IMG/VR virus record: IMGVR_UViG_3300017748_000001
Location: 62,001-126,000 of that record
From: a virus
Strand: one strand, 5' to 3'
DNA: 64,000 nucleotides
Shown: one piece after another, positions 21,301 through 30,092 of the stretch
Numbering within the stretch: the first letter of the stretch is position 1
Layout of the letters: every line of letters begins with the position of its first letter
Position numbers and translations under genes: made by a program
The notes under the pieces: generated by a model
Databases searched by the model: none
Seen by the model: the letters and a program-made list of their open reading frames with translations, nothing else
What the model was told of the DNA's origin: nothing

Positions 21301-21800
21301 CTCATAGAAGAGACTGACTCTGTTGTAAGGACTTCTTCTTCCAAGAAAGAGATACTATCTCCTTCGACAAAATCTACTGAAGAGTAATCTGATATATCAG
21401 CACCGCTGATAAATTTTACATAAAGAGTATCGGGATCATCTGCGTCAGTAGATCCAGTTGTATTTTCTGCGTGTACTACTAATGCTCGGATTCCTGTGGT
21501 AGAACCGACAATTACTCTGCCTACAAAGTCTGCGGCAGAGTTGTATGTAACTGAATTTCCTTGATTTTCTATCTTTAAAAAGGAAATATCTGTGTCAATC
21601 GCTGACTGGCCAGGGATGATCATTGCACCTTCTTTGAAGAAGTGGTCTGATACATTCGCAATCTGTTGTTGTAAGATAGACTGAATCTGTGTCAGTTCTC
21701 TTGCTTGAACAGAGTTGCCCGGCTTGAACAGTATTTTGAGATATCCACTATTTACGTCATAGTCATCATAATATGGAGTTACATTAAAATTGGATGCCAT
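15336..21800 (-). CDS. Giant DUF4815-type baseplate/fibre structural protein (2154 aa)
   Basis: The largest gene in the window. The N-terminus (NVTPYYDDYDVNSGYLKILF, PGNSVQARELTQIQSILQQQ, FFKEGAMIIPGQ) is the signature I know from DUF4815 phage proteins, which sit after gp8 in marine T4-like phages, about where T4 has gp9/gp10. The remainder is long and beta-rich: SVSNIYD-free modules, a segment near residue 1200 (RYTMRDIGNLEKRIKTVEYY) that looks helical, and a C-terminal domain (LPQTNVTYALKTTSG, KDLRIIALAN). I infer a peripheral baseplate or fibre-attachment role. The start is 26 nt after gp8, so it is in the gp8 operon. A family-level name is fairly safe; the T4 equivalence is not. Confidence 0.8.
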   Translation of the reverse strand: MASNFNVTPYYDDYDVNSGYLKILFKPGNSVQARELTQIQSILQQQIANVSDHFFKEGAMIIPGQSAIDTDISFLKIENQGNSVTYNSAADFVGRVIVGSTTGIRALVVHAENTTGSTDADDPDTLYVKFISGADISDYSSVDFVEGDSISFLEEEVLTTESVSSMSDFACQIKPASDTPTGKGSIAFIESGVYYLQKHLVMVNDQKIVLDKYSNKPSYKIGLQVNEAFVNSNMDNTLLDNAQGTTNFNSPGADRYRISLVFSKRSIDEVDTSNFIELISVRNGVVESHVRTTEYSVLEETLARRTFDESGDYTVRPYEVDIRELLNENENRGVSTLADFEFSNEVDAKSMARTRFFDEPDMIDLATGNGQAHTATPNDRTKYPEQNLDATGTKFYPGKTHDSLVAALRNRLAIGIEPGKSYVRGYELETLVTQFVDYKKSRDHIQKNNEYLTTKLGNFVYLTDVMGLPIPNQTVDLLNINVNGNDHVKIGDNPQFNAGDGSNSQGKSTYDKNQITADFSTWSSNNPIGADVIGTAKIRYVEHFAHDQNLDFSSGNFSPTNSDTDSAIYKVYLYDIRMEINPRTNREYLLNDLRSIESQSVAGAFNLFNGNVLVEYTLVDQLASFSNKNIIYSEYQDSDVRGVVYFSTSNKILVKTLGSGNPSSVGVGELNPRLFESNEVVREVEFDASPENAFSGSTNHDIGITANNARVVSRNVIFDTSGSSVVDTGSKFVKTIRFVDDDSGNSSVDTSYTVQIKFENISQSYSGTGSQVELTLGTNSNQVFGSFNEKYYFAYTPTSGSGVPVVHQLTSSNVALSTDANNRVTTALITLDSLAAGNNVIVYAPVIKTNAAEKTKTLVQDQVIFPFAGRKTDGTSVAIESYASNPSSTWFAGDLYGLNNTAGVFNSSTTDGLGNSLALTSLQLEHSDIFELTAVYDTCNVTNVVYQIDSAGTKKFYNEMTASELKFALDAYLEYEETGVNPTGFADAPVKIVDITDRYTFDNGQRTGMYDLGDIKIQPGQSECAGRVAIVYSYFDHSTGGDYFSADSYTHSTSGVLYSQIPSFKETRLSDVLDFRPQTVAADLFTEKSLATPLKFGQISTTSNTPLDSSYVIADYRQYLPRKDKVYLSKEGDFLIKYGAPSVSPNYPEDPNDGMVIYKLATDPYSLGTESIVKEMLDNKRYTMRDIGNLEKRIKTVEYYTTLSLLEKETKDMDVLDDNGLDRFKNGFVVEPFTGHTIGDVFDPQYNCAIDVVNKELRPVYYQKNSPMRFNQTESTLYDIKDGMVMLPYTSVILAGQGKSSKTVSVNPYAIMGFKGFVKLFPEQDDWKDTEREPDDSSSPSGSVGATDWPPFTRDADDDQDDGVPKGVDPVGTFFIRERNVFFHASGMKPKTRVFAFFDGTPVSEFCTTTKTIKVTGVSSADNFIQTYESEIIDNTGDMTLVNNQGHEVRVVGIQYVDATTLNFYVIDNIDTNSFTGGQALFLVGPNFTNGISPGKFALETGSNSSTLITDESGNLRGIFAVPNTDQMRFRTGDKIFKLSDQQSSTAFAQTEAEGLYSAKTKLDSTTSTRQQRYSSQFVQSNGSVRNQIGEGSNQFNPIAQTVMTDKIGGAFLTSVNIFFSSKDSVIPVSVELRNTVGGYPGKTVLTRKTLYPSNVLTSSNGNLATNFLFDAPVYIEQGVEYAMVVLADSQDYSVHVARLGENSLDGTGTISKQPYSGVFYKAASTSWAPEQMEDMKFTLFRAQFDTNVSSSLYFENSSTDKLGFAANEVKLGPSSIETFAGQDVVRFHVRNHDLIPSTAQNTHYYVTIAGLNSNARYGGDDASNAWLGSELNGTHEVVATTLHTFDILMTNVRYVGGNNVAGTSKAATLASSGRFNPSADATGKVTAEVNSKFDVLVPTIQSLQLPQTNVTYALKTTSGLSQDSDMITGVKDSSWTNFVPNKDIAFDTPRSVYSSYNENNFGTGSSNFEKKSLVYKLTLSSTQDNISPVIDTQRISSTLISNVVNYPIFTTTTDSQGNSTDTSSNYVNFISERNNTGGTTESKYITKEIQLNQPATSFKIVLSMHRPQDADVDLYYKIKTSDSQEYRKLNYDFIERPEGYAQSATGINQFTEFDYDVKGLSEFSSFGIKVVLRTKNSAMPPRLKDLRIIALAN

Positions 21801-21825
21801 ACTCTTTCTCTATCAATTAATTTTT

Positions 21826-23514
21826 TTAAAATTCGAATACTACTTTAATATCTTCGATTTGGTCTACTGCTCTTGAAACAGGTTGTCTGTTTTCTATATA
21901 AAGAACTTTACCAGTTCCAGCGGTTACATTAAACTCTGAGTTTCCGTCATCGTATTCTGGATGAGAGGGGCCCCGATAAGTTGTATTGTAAGCAATTTTA
22001 GTCGTAGAAGTATCAATCGGATCCGATAAGATTATAATCTGTCGGAATACTGGATCGAAACCACTCAAAGAATCTGAGACTACAGGGAAAACAGATTCTG
22101 TGTTTCCGCCTCTTGTGTCCTGTTCGTCGTATTCAAGTTTAAGGGCAACCATTGCATAATAACCACCCAATTCTTCTACTGGGTTACATCCATGACCATC
22201 GCCCGGCGACATAATTGCTCTAACTTGACATTCTGTTCCACTGGAAATCGCTGGAAGAACTGTTGCGGTTGCGTATGTATAGCCACTTCCGCGATTACTG
22301 ATAACTACTTTAGCAATTTCGTCACCCTGTGTCAATCCATATGCTGCTGCACCAGTTCCATCTCCTGCGAGTTGAACTTCTGGCGCAATAATAATATCAC
22401 CAGATTGTGATCCGGTGAGGCCAGGAAATGATCCATCCAGAGTTATATCGACCTGACCCGCACTAAATGAGAATGAAGAGATAGATTGTTGATACGATGT
22501 GTTTCCTGAGATGAATACTAATGCATAATCATCATAACCACCATTTCCAGCATCTGTTGCTCTTGAGATCATATCGCTCGCAGTCGGAGTGAATGAGAAA
22601 CTTGTAGTAGATTCTCCAATAGTAACTCCTGAGTGATTAAGATTCTGAAGATAACCTCTTCCTCCGGCATGACCAGAACCATCTCCATCGTCTACAATCT
22701 TAACAAAATCAATAGCTCCGGTGGAAGATTTGGCGGACTGTTGAACTTGGTATTGTGTATAATCTGCAGATGTGGTATCGGAAGGTTCTGCTGTCAGATA
22801 TTTGACAGGGAAGTAATCTTTAGTTAAGAACTTGAGAGCCCTATCTAATTGAACGGAGTACATATATTTCCATACATATCCATCACCAGTTTCTAAAAGC
22901 TCTGTGGTAGAAGTCCCTGTCGGTTTTACCGTAGATGCTACGGGTGCGACACCGACAGAAGTATCTGTCCATTTAGAATTATTGATGCACTTATAAACAT
23001 TAAACTGGTTGTTCCCTTCAGTAAGAACATATCCATTCGGAATGATTTCTTCTGGATCTTGATCGTCATACATCGTATAAACACTACCAGTTTCCCAATC
23101 GATTCTTGGTAATGCAAGAGTAATGGTATCATCACCTACCTTCTTCATTGCTATCAGATCGTTTTTGACTGTGTAGTGTTCTTTTACTGAGTCTGAGGGA
23201 GTTGGAGGATTTGAGTCATCTGCCCATGCAGTATTTTTTCCAATCCCAAGATAAAGGTTGTTGTAAAGTGATACGTTGTAGAATGCCCAACGCAAAACTG
23301 AACCACCAGCAGAAACTCCTGTGGTATGTGTGGGGGGTAAGCTGACTTCTGAAGTTCCTGACTCTACTGCAATGTAAAGGTTTGATTGATATAAAACTAC
23401 GTCGCCCTCAGAGTAAGATACACCGCCTTCCCATAGTGGAGTTTGTTCTGACAGGGATTCAATGAACTGCTGTGCATTAAATATTCTGAGTCGATTTGTG
23501 ATGATTGCCGCCAT
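21826..23514 (-). CDS. 8: Baseplate wedge subunit gp8-like
   Basis: A 562-residue relative of the gp8 wedge protein of marine T4-like phages. Visible family features: ITNRLRIFNAQQFIESLSEQ at the start, LYLGIGKNTAW near residue 95, IDWETGSVYTMYDD near 150, NQFNVYKCINN, and GDGYVWKYMYSVQ near 210 followed by KFLTKDYFPVKYL. gp8 joins gp7, gp53 and gp10 in the wedge of the contractile baseplate. An insertion-like segment (residues 25-85) separates the first two motifs. Directly upstream of the DUF4815 gene and driven by a perfect late promoter. Confidence 0.85.
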   Translation of the reverse strand: MAAIITNRLRIFNAQQFIESLSEQTPLWEGGVSYSEGDVVLYQSNLYIAVESGTSEVSLPPTHTTGVSAGGSVLRWAFYNVSLYNNLYLGIGKNTAWADDSNPPTPSDSVKEHYTVKNDLIAMKKVGDDTITLALPRIDWETGSVYTMYDDQDPEEIIPNGYVLTEGNNQFNVYKCINNSKWTDTSVGVAPVASTVKPTGTSTTELLETGDGYVWKYMYSVQLDRALKFLTKDYFPVKYLTAEPSDTTSADYTQYQVQQSAKSSTGAIDFVKIVDDGDGSGHAGGRGYLQNLNHSGVTIGESTTSFSFTPTASDMISRATDAGNGGYDDYALVFISGNTSYQQSISSFSFSAGQVDITLDGSFPGLTGSQSGDIIIAPEVQLAGDGTGAAAYGLTQGDEIAKVVISNRGSGYTYATATVLPAISSGTECQVRAIMSPGDGHGCNPVEELGGYYAMVALKLEYDEQDTRGGNTESVFPVVSDSLSGFDPVFRQIIILSDPIDTSTTKIAYNTTYRGPSHPEYDDGNSEFNVTAGTGKVLYIENRQPVSRAVDQIEDIKVVFEF

Positions 23515-23547
23515 TGCTCATTATCCTCTAAAAATTGTCTAATCCTA

Positions 23548-23555
23548 TATTTATA
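23548..23555 (-). promoter_or_regulatory. T4-type late promoter (TATAAATA)
   Basis: Perfect TATAAATA on the minus strand, 33 nt before the gp8 ATG at 23514, with an A-rich tract just upstream as at 9306. Confidence 0.85.
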
Positions 23556-23564
23556 AAACTTTTT

Positions 23565-26500
23565 TTAATCTATGATTTGCGTTAATGATTCTAATTCTTC
23601 TATCGTTGTCGGAACATTACCCGTATCATAAACGCTCAGAATTGTCTCATGTGCAAAGTTTGTCTTTTCCAAATATTTTGAGTCTATATCTGTTAATTTT
23701 ACAGTCTCAAAATTATTATCTAATATCTGTGGAGTTTCTCGGAACTTAGATCTTTCGATAGAAAGGTTAGTCATTCCGGCAACTCTCAAACCATCAGTTT
23801 CGGGATTTTCGTCAGTTATAACCAAATACTTTGGTTTTAGTGTAACTCTAGAATCCAAAACCGCATGATAATTTCTTTCAAATAATTCTTCTACTTCTTG
23901 TATTGTTGTATTGGGCCAGTCATGATCTGTTCCATCAGTAATGCCTACAAAATTATTTTGCGAGAATACTGGGACAACTCCCCATACATTTGTTCCATCT
24001 TCTTTCTGAACCAAAGTTACTTGATTTCCTGACATCGAAGTATTTCTAAACGCACCAGTATATCCATAGTAAGCAAGATATGGGGAATCTAAGGCCTCTT
24101 CTTGTGGGCTAAACCGATACCTTATCAAGTCATCAAATGAGAATGTAGTATCAAAGAAGAACTTAAATCTTTCTAAACTTCTGTAAGATGTTCCTAGACT
24201 CGGTATTTCTTGTTGTCTGGTGATGATATTTACAATAAACTTCTCATCTCTGGGGTCTGCACCATCTCTTATAGAACCTACCCAATTAGTATTTATCCTA
24301 CTAACATTACCCCTAGAAACTTTATCCCATCTAAATTCTACTACATTGCCTGGAGTTCCTGTATCATTGTCTAAAGATCCGTGTGAGGTTAATAAATTTA
24401 CTCCAAGTAAAATATAGTGTTCAGTAGAAGTTGCACTGGTCACTTCGAATTTAGCAAATGAACGAGTAACTCTGTGTTCATCTCCAGTTATTATTTCTTC
24501 CGACACATTGTAGAAGGTAAAGAAGTTTCCTATGATGCCACTTTCGTAGTAATGTTTCTGACTTTTGGAAAATCTATCGTGATGATTTAGAGCAATATAA
24601 TTAATTTCTGAAAAATTATTTGCTCCTCCGCCAGACGCATCCGCATTAATCATCAGAGCATACCTACCTTCTCCCTTATCTACTGTTGCACCTACTGGAG
24701 TATCATCAGAAACCCCACTGAGAGAAGATAAAGTATCTTGTCGGTTATTATATTCTAATATAAGGCCAGAAGACATCAAATCCTGTGAGTTAACTGGAGT
24801 TTGTTTGTTGACAACATTCCCCGAACCGTCTAGTGTGGTTCCTCCAGTCCATTTTCCAAGTCCGTCCATATTCTTCATCGTGACATCGACGTTCTTGATA
24901 ATTTCGTAGAACAAATAGAGAATTGCTTGTTTGAGTCTCTTTCCTTCAATCTTGGTAGTGAGTGTAACTTCTCCGAAGACCATCATTCCTGCAGGGTGAA
25001 TAACTCTCTTAATGAGTTCTCTCCACTCATCAATGACTCTATTGACTCTTACAACATATGAATAATCTTGCCAGAGATAACCATCATGAATTCTATTATC
25101 TGACGATGCGAAACTCTGGTCATCTACAAATGCACCTTCGCGAACACATAGAGGGCCGGTCACTACATCTACTTGCGCTGTACCGTCTCCTATCGCAGTT
25201 AAGTCTAAAGTGGGTGCAGTTGTATACCCAACACCAAAACCGTCCTGAGAGGGGTCTGACGTTTGTTGTCGAATGGATATTTCTTCTATTCCTCCAATAT
25301 CAGAACCTGCAATAGATACTGATGCGCCAGAACCACTAGAGACGTAACCATTTGATTCGTCGGAAATATACGCATAAGGATTTCTCGCATATCCAGATCC
25401 TCCAGTCACAATGTCAATTTTTTCTATTGGGCCTTTGGCGATATTATTGAATTTGAGTTGCAAAGATTGCCAGTCTGGTATTGCAGTTGGAATTAAGTCT
25501 CCGTTGCTGTCATAGTCCATAAAGGATATTGTATTATTGATCGAACTTATGGAGTATTGGTAATCGGATAATCTTCTTGCTACCTGTATCGGATCTAATT
25601 CCCAACCAAATATCTGTATTTCGCCAGTAGTTTGATTTTGATATTCGGTGAATCTCTGTCCCTTAGTTATTCTAAAGGAACCAAAGAATGAAGTTGACAT
25701 ATCACTGCCACTGTCAGAGTCATCGTTGTCTGCGCCAATAGTAAGAACCGCATCTTCTCTCATATCCACAATCAAGTCTGGGAAGTCTACTGCTTCTGTT
25801 CCATCAAGATATACGGTAGTCCCGTCAGCTGCAGAAGAATATATTGTAACGTGTCTCCAAGTATCTAACTGAGTCAATTGAACATTAGTGGGAGAAGTAT
25901 AATCTCTTCTTACATTACTTTCATCAGAAGCAATCATCTCAAACTGACCGGATGCGAGGTGACGCATCACAAAAAGATCTGCGTTATCATTCTGACCTAT
26001 TCCATTAAATGCGAATACGACAGAATCTGAACCGCCAGTTCCATAATACCAGAAATCTATTGTAAATGAAGGTATGTCGTGGAAATAACTTGCAGCAGTA
26101 GGTATTCTAACATACCCATCTCCCCTGAGAGATAAGCTAAAGTTGCCTATCGCAGATCCGAAAGAAGGATTTTCTCTATACGCATTATATCGAACACTGT
26201 CAGTGTCTTGCTTGAACTCATAAAATACAGAAGATGATTTTACAGTATCAAAATCGTATAATAAAACAACATCATCGTAACTGGTATCTCTGTTGACTAG
26301 ATAAGCTTCTACTTCTCTGGAAGTTTGAGAATCAAATACAGCATCCGGATAATCTGAAATGTCCCACACTAGTTGCGGATAACTTGGATCCTTTGTGTCC
26401 TGAGTCCATGTGATATCAAAATCTCTTTCAACTCCACCGACCTGTGATATTCTTCCTATGGCTCCAGATCCAAATGTTCCATCATTTACAAACTCTACGA

Positions 26501-27779
26501 ATTCGCCAGTAATATAGTTGTCGCCGGCAGTATTTACTGCGATATTAGAAATCCCGGCCGTTGTGGTGTTATCAATTTTCGCACTAAATCCAGAGCCCGA
26601 ACCATTTGTTCCTAGACTAAAATCTAAATTAAAATTTCTGGGATAATTACTGCCAGGATTTACAATATTAAATCCAGTGACGCAAGAATATAATTGTTCT
26701 TTGACTAATCTTCCATCGTCCATTTCAACGAAGACATTTTCCTGATCTTGAAATTCGCCAGAAACATCTCCAAGGAAATATTCGTTGACATTAAAATTTG
26801 AACGCGAAAAAGTTACTTTAGATTCTATTATTCCTATGGCAGAACTCGTTTCTCCGATAATTCTGACGGGAGTACCCGCAGCAGAAGTAGTATTCGGGTT
26901 AGTTCTAATACTTTTATTCTCCACCCATCTATTATTACTTGCCTTGAAGATATTTTCTTTTGGATAATAGACATCGATATCTTCATTAAGAAAAGCTCTG
27001 AAAAGAAACTTCAGTGATTTCTGAGATCCTTTAGACTCATAAAAATCTTTAAGGAGTTTGAGAAAATGATTTTGGTCGGTAAATCGTTTCTTCTGTTCCT
27101 CTTCGATATTCTTATCTGGAGATGATGTCGGATTAGTTCTTAATTGAAATACGACTACAATAGAAACCCCATTGAGAGGAGCAAGAATATTATTCTCTTG
27201 ACCAAAGAATAATTTATCATCACTTAGAAAATAATCAGTTCCCTCTGTCAATTCTGTGTAGTCATCGGGAAATGACAATAGACTTGCATCGGCCGCAGGG
27301 ACACCAGAAAATGGATTTGGTGGGTTAGTGTAGACTTTCAGATCAGCAACATATGGAGATATGTCTCTTCCAAAGTAATACGAAGGATCTTTGAATGACA
27401 TCAAGAATTCAGATACAATTCCATTTCCCATAAAGGTATCTTGGACGAATGTTTCGTTTTCAGAATTAGACTGAGCCGTTGCGTTGAATAGTGCGGATAA
27501 TAGTTTTGTGCTTGTATTCTTATCTCGTATTCTTGTTACAGAAGGAAATACTGCGCCTATTTCTGACTTGAATTGATTTACGAATATATCTAATGTTTTA
27601 TCAAGATCGCCGTAGTCGGTAATCTCTGACATCACATCTAAAGGATTGCCGTCTGCAGATAACCATTCATAGTATAATTCAATGAATCGAACAAAGTTAT
27701 CATAATCCCCTTCTCGGATATGAAAGGGCAACGACTCCTTAACGATAGAAGCAATATTCTTTAAATTTGGACTTGACAT
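23565..27779 (-). CDS. Large baseplate wedge protein (gp7 position) with LamG-like insert
   Basis: 1404 residues, between gp6 and gp8 as T4 gene 7 is. The N-terminus (LPFHIREGDYDNFVRFIELY, YYEWLSADGNPLDV) and the segment near 265-285 (FLFRAFLNEDIDVYYPKENI) match the large wedge protein of marine T4-like phages. Residues about 505-710 form a LamG/concanavalin-like module: IDFWYYG, the typical LDTWRHVTIYSS, GTTVYLDGTE and SFFGSFRITKGQRF. Further C-terminal are repeated glycine-rich turns (GGSGYARNPYAYI) and IKRVIHPAGMMVFGEV. gp7 links the inner hub to gp8 and gp10; the LamG module suggests an exposed glycan-binding face, which is inference. Translation probably follows gp6 directly (4 nt gap). 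Confidence 0.75.
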   Translation of the reverse strand: MSSPNLKNIASIVKESLPFHIREGDYDNFVRFIELYYEWLSADGNPLDVMSEITDYGDLDKTLDIFVNQFKSEIGAVFPSVTRIRDKNTSTKLLSALFNATAQSNSENETFVQDTFMGNGIVSEFLMSFKDPSYYFGRDISPYVADLKVYTNPPNPFSGVPAADASLLSFPDDYTELTEGTDYFLSDDKLFFGQENNILAPLNGVSIVVVFQLRTNPTSSPDKNIEEEQKKRFTDQNHFLKLLKDFYESKGSQKSLKFLFRAFLNEDIDVYYPKENIFKASNNRWVENKSIRTNPNTTSAAGTPVRIIGETSSAIGIIESKVTFSRSNFNVNEYFLGDVSGEFQDQENVFVEMDDGRLVKEQLYSCVTGFNIVNPGSNYPRNFNLDFSLGTNGSGSGFSAKIDNTTTAGISNIAVNTAGDNYITGEFVEFVNDGTFGSGAIGRISQVGGVERDFDITWTQDTKDPSYPQLVWDISDYPDAVFDSQTSREVEAYLVNRDTSYDDVVLLYDFDTVKSSSVFYEFKQDTDSVRYNAYRENPSFGSAIGNFSLSLRGDGYVRIPTAASYFHDIPSFTIDFWYYGTGGSDSVVFAFNGIGQNDNADLFVMRHLASGQFEMIASDESNVRRDYTSPTNVQLTQLDTWRHVTIYSSAADGTTVYLDGTEAVDFPDLIVDMREDAVLTIGADNDDSDSGSDMSTSFFGSFRITKGQRFTEYQNQTTGEIQIFGWELDPIQVARRLSDYQYSISSINNTISFMDYDSNGDLIPTAIPDWQSLQLKFNNIAKGPIEKIDIVTGGSGYARNPYAYISDESNGYVSSGSGASVSIAGSDIGGIEEISIRQQTSDPSQDGFGVGYTTAPTLDLTAIGDGTAQVDVVTGPLCVREGAFVDDQSFASSDNRIHDGYLWQDYSYVVRVNRVIDEWRELIKRVIHPAGMMVFGEVTLTTKIEGKRLKQAILYLFYEIIKNVDVTMKNMDGLGKWTGGTTLDGSGNVVNKQTPVNSQDLMSSGLILEYNNRQDTLSSLSGVSDDTPVGATVDKGEGRYALMINADASGGGANNFSEINYIALNHHDRFSKSQKHYYESGIIGNFFTFYNVSEEIITGDEHRVTRSFAKFEVTSATSTEHYILLGVNLLTSHGSLDNDTGTPGNVVEFRWDKVSRGNVSRINTNWVGSIRDGADPRDEKFIVNIITRQQEIPSLGTSYRSLERFKFFFDTTFSFDDLIRYRFSPQEEALDSPYLAYYGYTGAFRNTSMSGNQVTLVQKEDGTNVWGVVPVFSQNNFVGITDGTDHDWPNTTIQEVEELFERNYHAVLDSRVTLKPKYLVITDENPETDGLRVAGMTNLSIERSKFRETPQILDNNFETVKLTDIDSKYLEKTNFAHETILSVYDTGNVPTTIEELESLTQIID

Positions 27780-27783
27780 TTAC

Positions 27784-29649
27784 CTATCTTCTGATAATAC
27801 TAACACTTTGAGTAGTGATATCGTAATTATTGTTATAATCGTCGGTATCAGCCATCATATTTATTGTTACTTCTTGTGGATCTATAACTAGAATTTGATT
27901 TCTTCTAGGGAATATATCCTGATCTTTTGGTGTTATTTTTATTTTCAAAAGACTTGAATTATTTTCTAATTCTGTTATAGTTAGATCGTTGAGAGTTAAT
28001 GTTCCTTTTTTGTGGTCTATTGTGCCGGAAACATTAGTCACATAAACTTTCTTTCCATTACTATCCATATAATAAAACTTTAAGTCAGTTTGATTTACGT
28101 CTTCGATATATAATAGATTATTAGAATTCATAACCTTGAATCCAGTAGAAGATATTGACATCGGAGATATTTGATTATTAAATTGATAGACATATTGTGA
28201 TCTAGCATTTAATGTTATTTTCTTCTCGATTTGAAGATCTACTGTGGTCGTATTATTTGTTATCGCGTCATTTGAACTGTCAATAGAACTGACGAAGTTA
28301 GAATATCTAAAGTAGTTATCGAATTCGTTCATAAAAGTATCGCTGAAATTATTAATTGAATTTAAGACTATTGTTTTTAATTCGTCTTCTCCCAAGATAG
28401 TAGCCTCATTATCATATTTAACATTAGTAGTAACAATGAGTTTAGTAAAATTTGGATCGATAATCTCTGGAAGAATTGTTAAAATAGAATAATCAGTCTT
28501 GAGTTTATTTTGAATAGAAGTTTTTTCAAAATCCGTTAAAAAACTTCCATCATTTGGCTTGATCGATATAAACACTCTTCCAAATTGTGGCGGTTCGTTA
28601 TCTTCTCCGCCCCAAACATTCACAGAGGATGCTTGTGTGTATATTTTAGGAATGATTGTCTTATAATCTCTTACGGTGACTGCTCTATTCTGACCTTCGA
28701 ATGTTCTTGGTGCGTAGAACTTAATAGAATCTGTGGTTTCTTTGTTAGATCCTCCGAAGACTTTATTTACTGTTTTAATTTCTGTTATTTTGAACTCGGA
28801 ATTGGTATTATTAGAATTAATTTTTGCGATTCCATTTGATGCTGCGCCGTCTGTTGTAAGATATTCGACTGTTATTAAGTTTCCGCTCTCTACCGCAGTT
28901 CCCAACACACCATCTCCGAAGAATACTTCATACAATCCACTTTCGACTTCTTGAACGAAGAAAGAATTTGATACATCGGTTAAATCCATCGTGTCAGTTG
29001 GTCTTTTGAATTCGGTAAATTCGTCTGTTGTTAAGTCTTCTCTGACGGTTACGCTGATTGTAGTTGTGTCCGCGTTGGCATTAGATAAGATAAACCGCTG
29101 ATTGGGGTTAGTTGTGTCCACGACAAAGAATTCTGTCACTGGATCGCCCTGTACTAAAACTAAGTCACCCAAAAAATATCTCGTAGTAACTGTCACGCCA
29201 TCATCATCGACATTAGAAGACAGTATCGGCACAGACCTTGGTATTTCCGGAGAGAAGTTGTAAGAAACTCCATCAAGTGTCGCGGTGAATTTAAATTCAC
29301 TGTTAACAAGAACTGTAGAACTTTCACTCTCCAACGGCCCGGTCTTTTCTATCACTAATGAAACTACCGCATTAGGAGCGATGTTAGATTTAGATTCATA
29401 TCCCAACATCTTCGCTCGCGACACCACATTCTCTCTGAGTCTTGCAGTATCTAAGAACATTTCGTTTGCAACCATGTTCAGATAGTATGAAGTATAGTGA
29501 GTATTGTAGGATAGAATGTCCATTAAGGTATTCAGACCAGAGGCCTCAAAGTCATAATCGACAAAAGTCGGATCATTCTTCATATACGCTATGATATTTT
29601 TCTTGATATCCTTAAAGTCTAGGTCTGATATTTGAATAGTTCTTGCCAT
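27784..29649 (-). CDS. 6: Baseplate wedge subunit gp6
   Basis: 621 residues, close to T4 gp6 (660). The diagnostic N-terminus is LDFKDIKKNIIAYMKNDP, GLNTLMDILSYNTHYTSYYL, NEMFLDTARLRENVVSRAK. Mid-protein FFGDGVLGTAVESGN and KFYAPRTFEGQNRAVTVRDY are typical of the gp6/J-like wedge family, which forms the iris ring of the contractile baseplate. The gene starts on the last base of gp25's stop and ends 4 nt before the gp7-type gene. No late box immediately upstream; cotranscribed from 33684. Confidence 0.93.
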   Translation of the reverse strand: MARTIQISDLDFKDIKKNIIAYMKNDPTFVDYDFEASGLNTLMDILSYNTHYTSYYLNMVANEMFLDTARLRENVVSRAKMLGYESKSNIAPNAVVSLVIEKTGPLESESSTVLVNSEFKFTATLDGVSYNFSPEIPRSVPILSSNVDDDGVTVTTRYFLGDLVLVQGDPVTEFFVVDTTNPNQRFILSNANADTTTISVTVREDLTTDEFTEFKRPTDTMDLTDVSNSFFVQEVESGLYEVFFGDGVLGTAVESGNLITVEYLTTDGAASNGIAKINSNNTNSEFKITEIKTVNKVFGGSNKETTDSIKFYAPRTFEGQNRAVTVRDYKTIIPKIYTQASSVNVWGGEDNEPPQFGRVFISIKPNDGSFLTDFEKTSIQNKLKTDYSILTILPEIIDPNFTKLIVTTNVKYDNEATILGEDELKTIVLNSINNFSDTFMNEFDNYFRYSNFVSSIDSSNDAITNNTTTVDLQIEKKITLNARSQYVYQFNNQISPMSISSTGFKVMNSNNLLYIEDVNQTDLKFYYMDSNGKKVYVTNVSGTIDHKKGTLTLNDLTITELENNSSLLKIKITPKDQDIFPRRNQILVIDPQEVTINMMADTDDYNNNYDITTQSVSIIRR

Positions 29650-30086
29650 TATCTTACTCTCTCTATAGTAAATGTAGTTGTAACCTCTTCATCGGTTGCA
29701 ATCAGTACATAAACTACTTGTATTTTTGCCGAATTGGGATAAAGTTCTGGATACTCTACCGAAACATTTACAATCTTGACTCTTCTTTCGTAGTTGGTAA
29801 TAGATCTTGTAATTCTATCTTCTAAGTCTCTTCTGGTAAATTCATCTTGTGGTTCGAATAAAGAATTGTATATATCTCCACCAAACGCAGGCGTGAATTG
29901 TCTTTCAAATTTATTTGTCAAGAGAAGATTTCTCAATGCTTGGTTGATCGCGTTTACATTTTTCTTCATCATGACATCATTGGTAATGGGATTTCTTTTG
30001 AAAGACAAATCAATATCCAGATACTGATCTCCGCCAAGTATGCCAACTTTATTGTCTATTGATGTATTTGAATTTGAATATGCCAT
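29649..30086 (-). CDS. 25: Baseplate wedge subunit gp25
   Basis: 145 residues (T4 gp25 is 132). It has the gp25/lysozyme-like fold signature: DIDLSFKRNPITNDVMMKKN, VNAINQALRNLLLTNKFERQ and FTPAFGGDIYNSLFEP, followed by ITNYERRVKI. gp25 nucleates the contractile sheath on the baseplate together with gp6 and gp53. Six nt after gp5, abutting gp6. Confidence 0.93.
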   Translation of the reverse strand: MAYSNSNTSIDNKVGILGGDQYLDIDLSFKRNPITNDVMMKKNVNAINQALRNLLLTNKFERQFTPAFGGDIYNSLFEPQDEFTRRDLEDRITRSITNYERRVKIVNVSVEYPELYPNSAKIQVVYVLIATDEEVTTTFTIERVR

Positions 30087-30092
30087 GATTTT

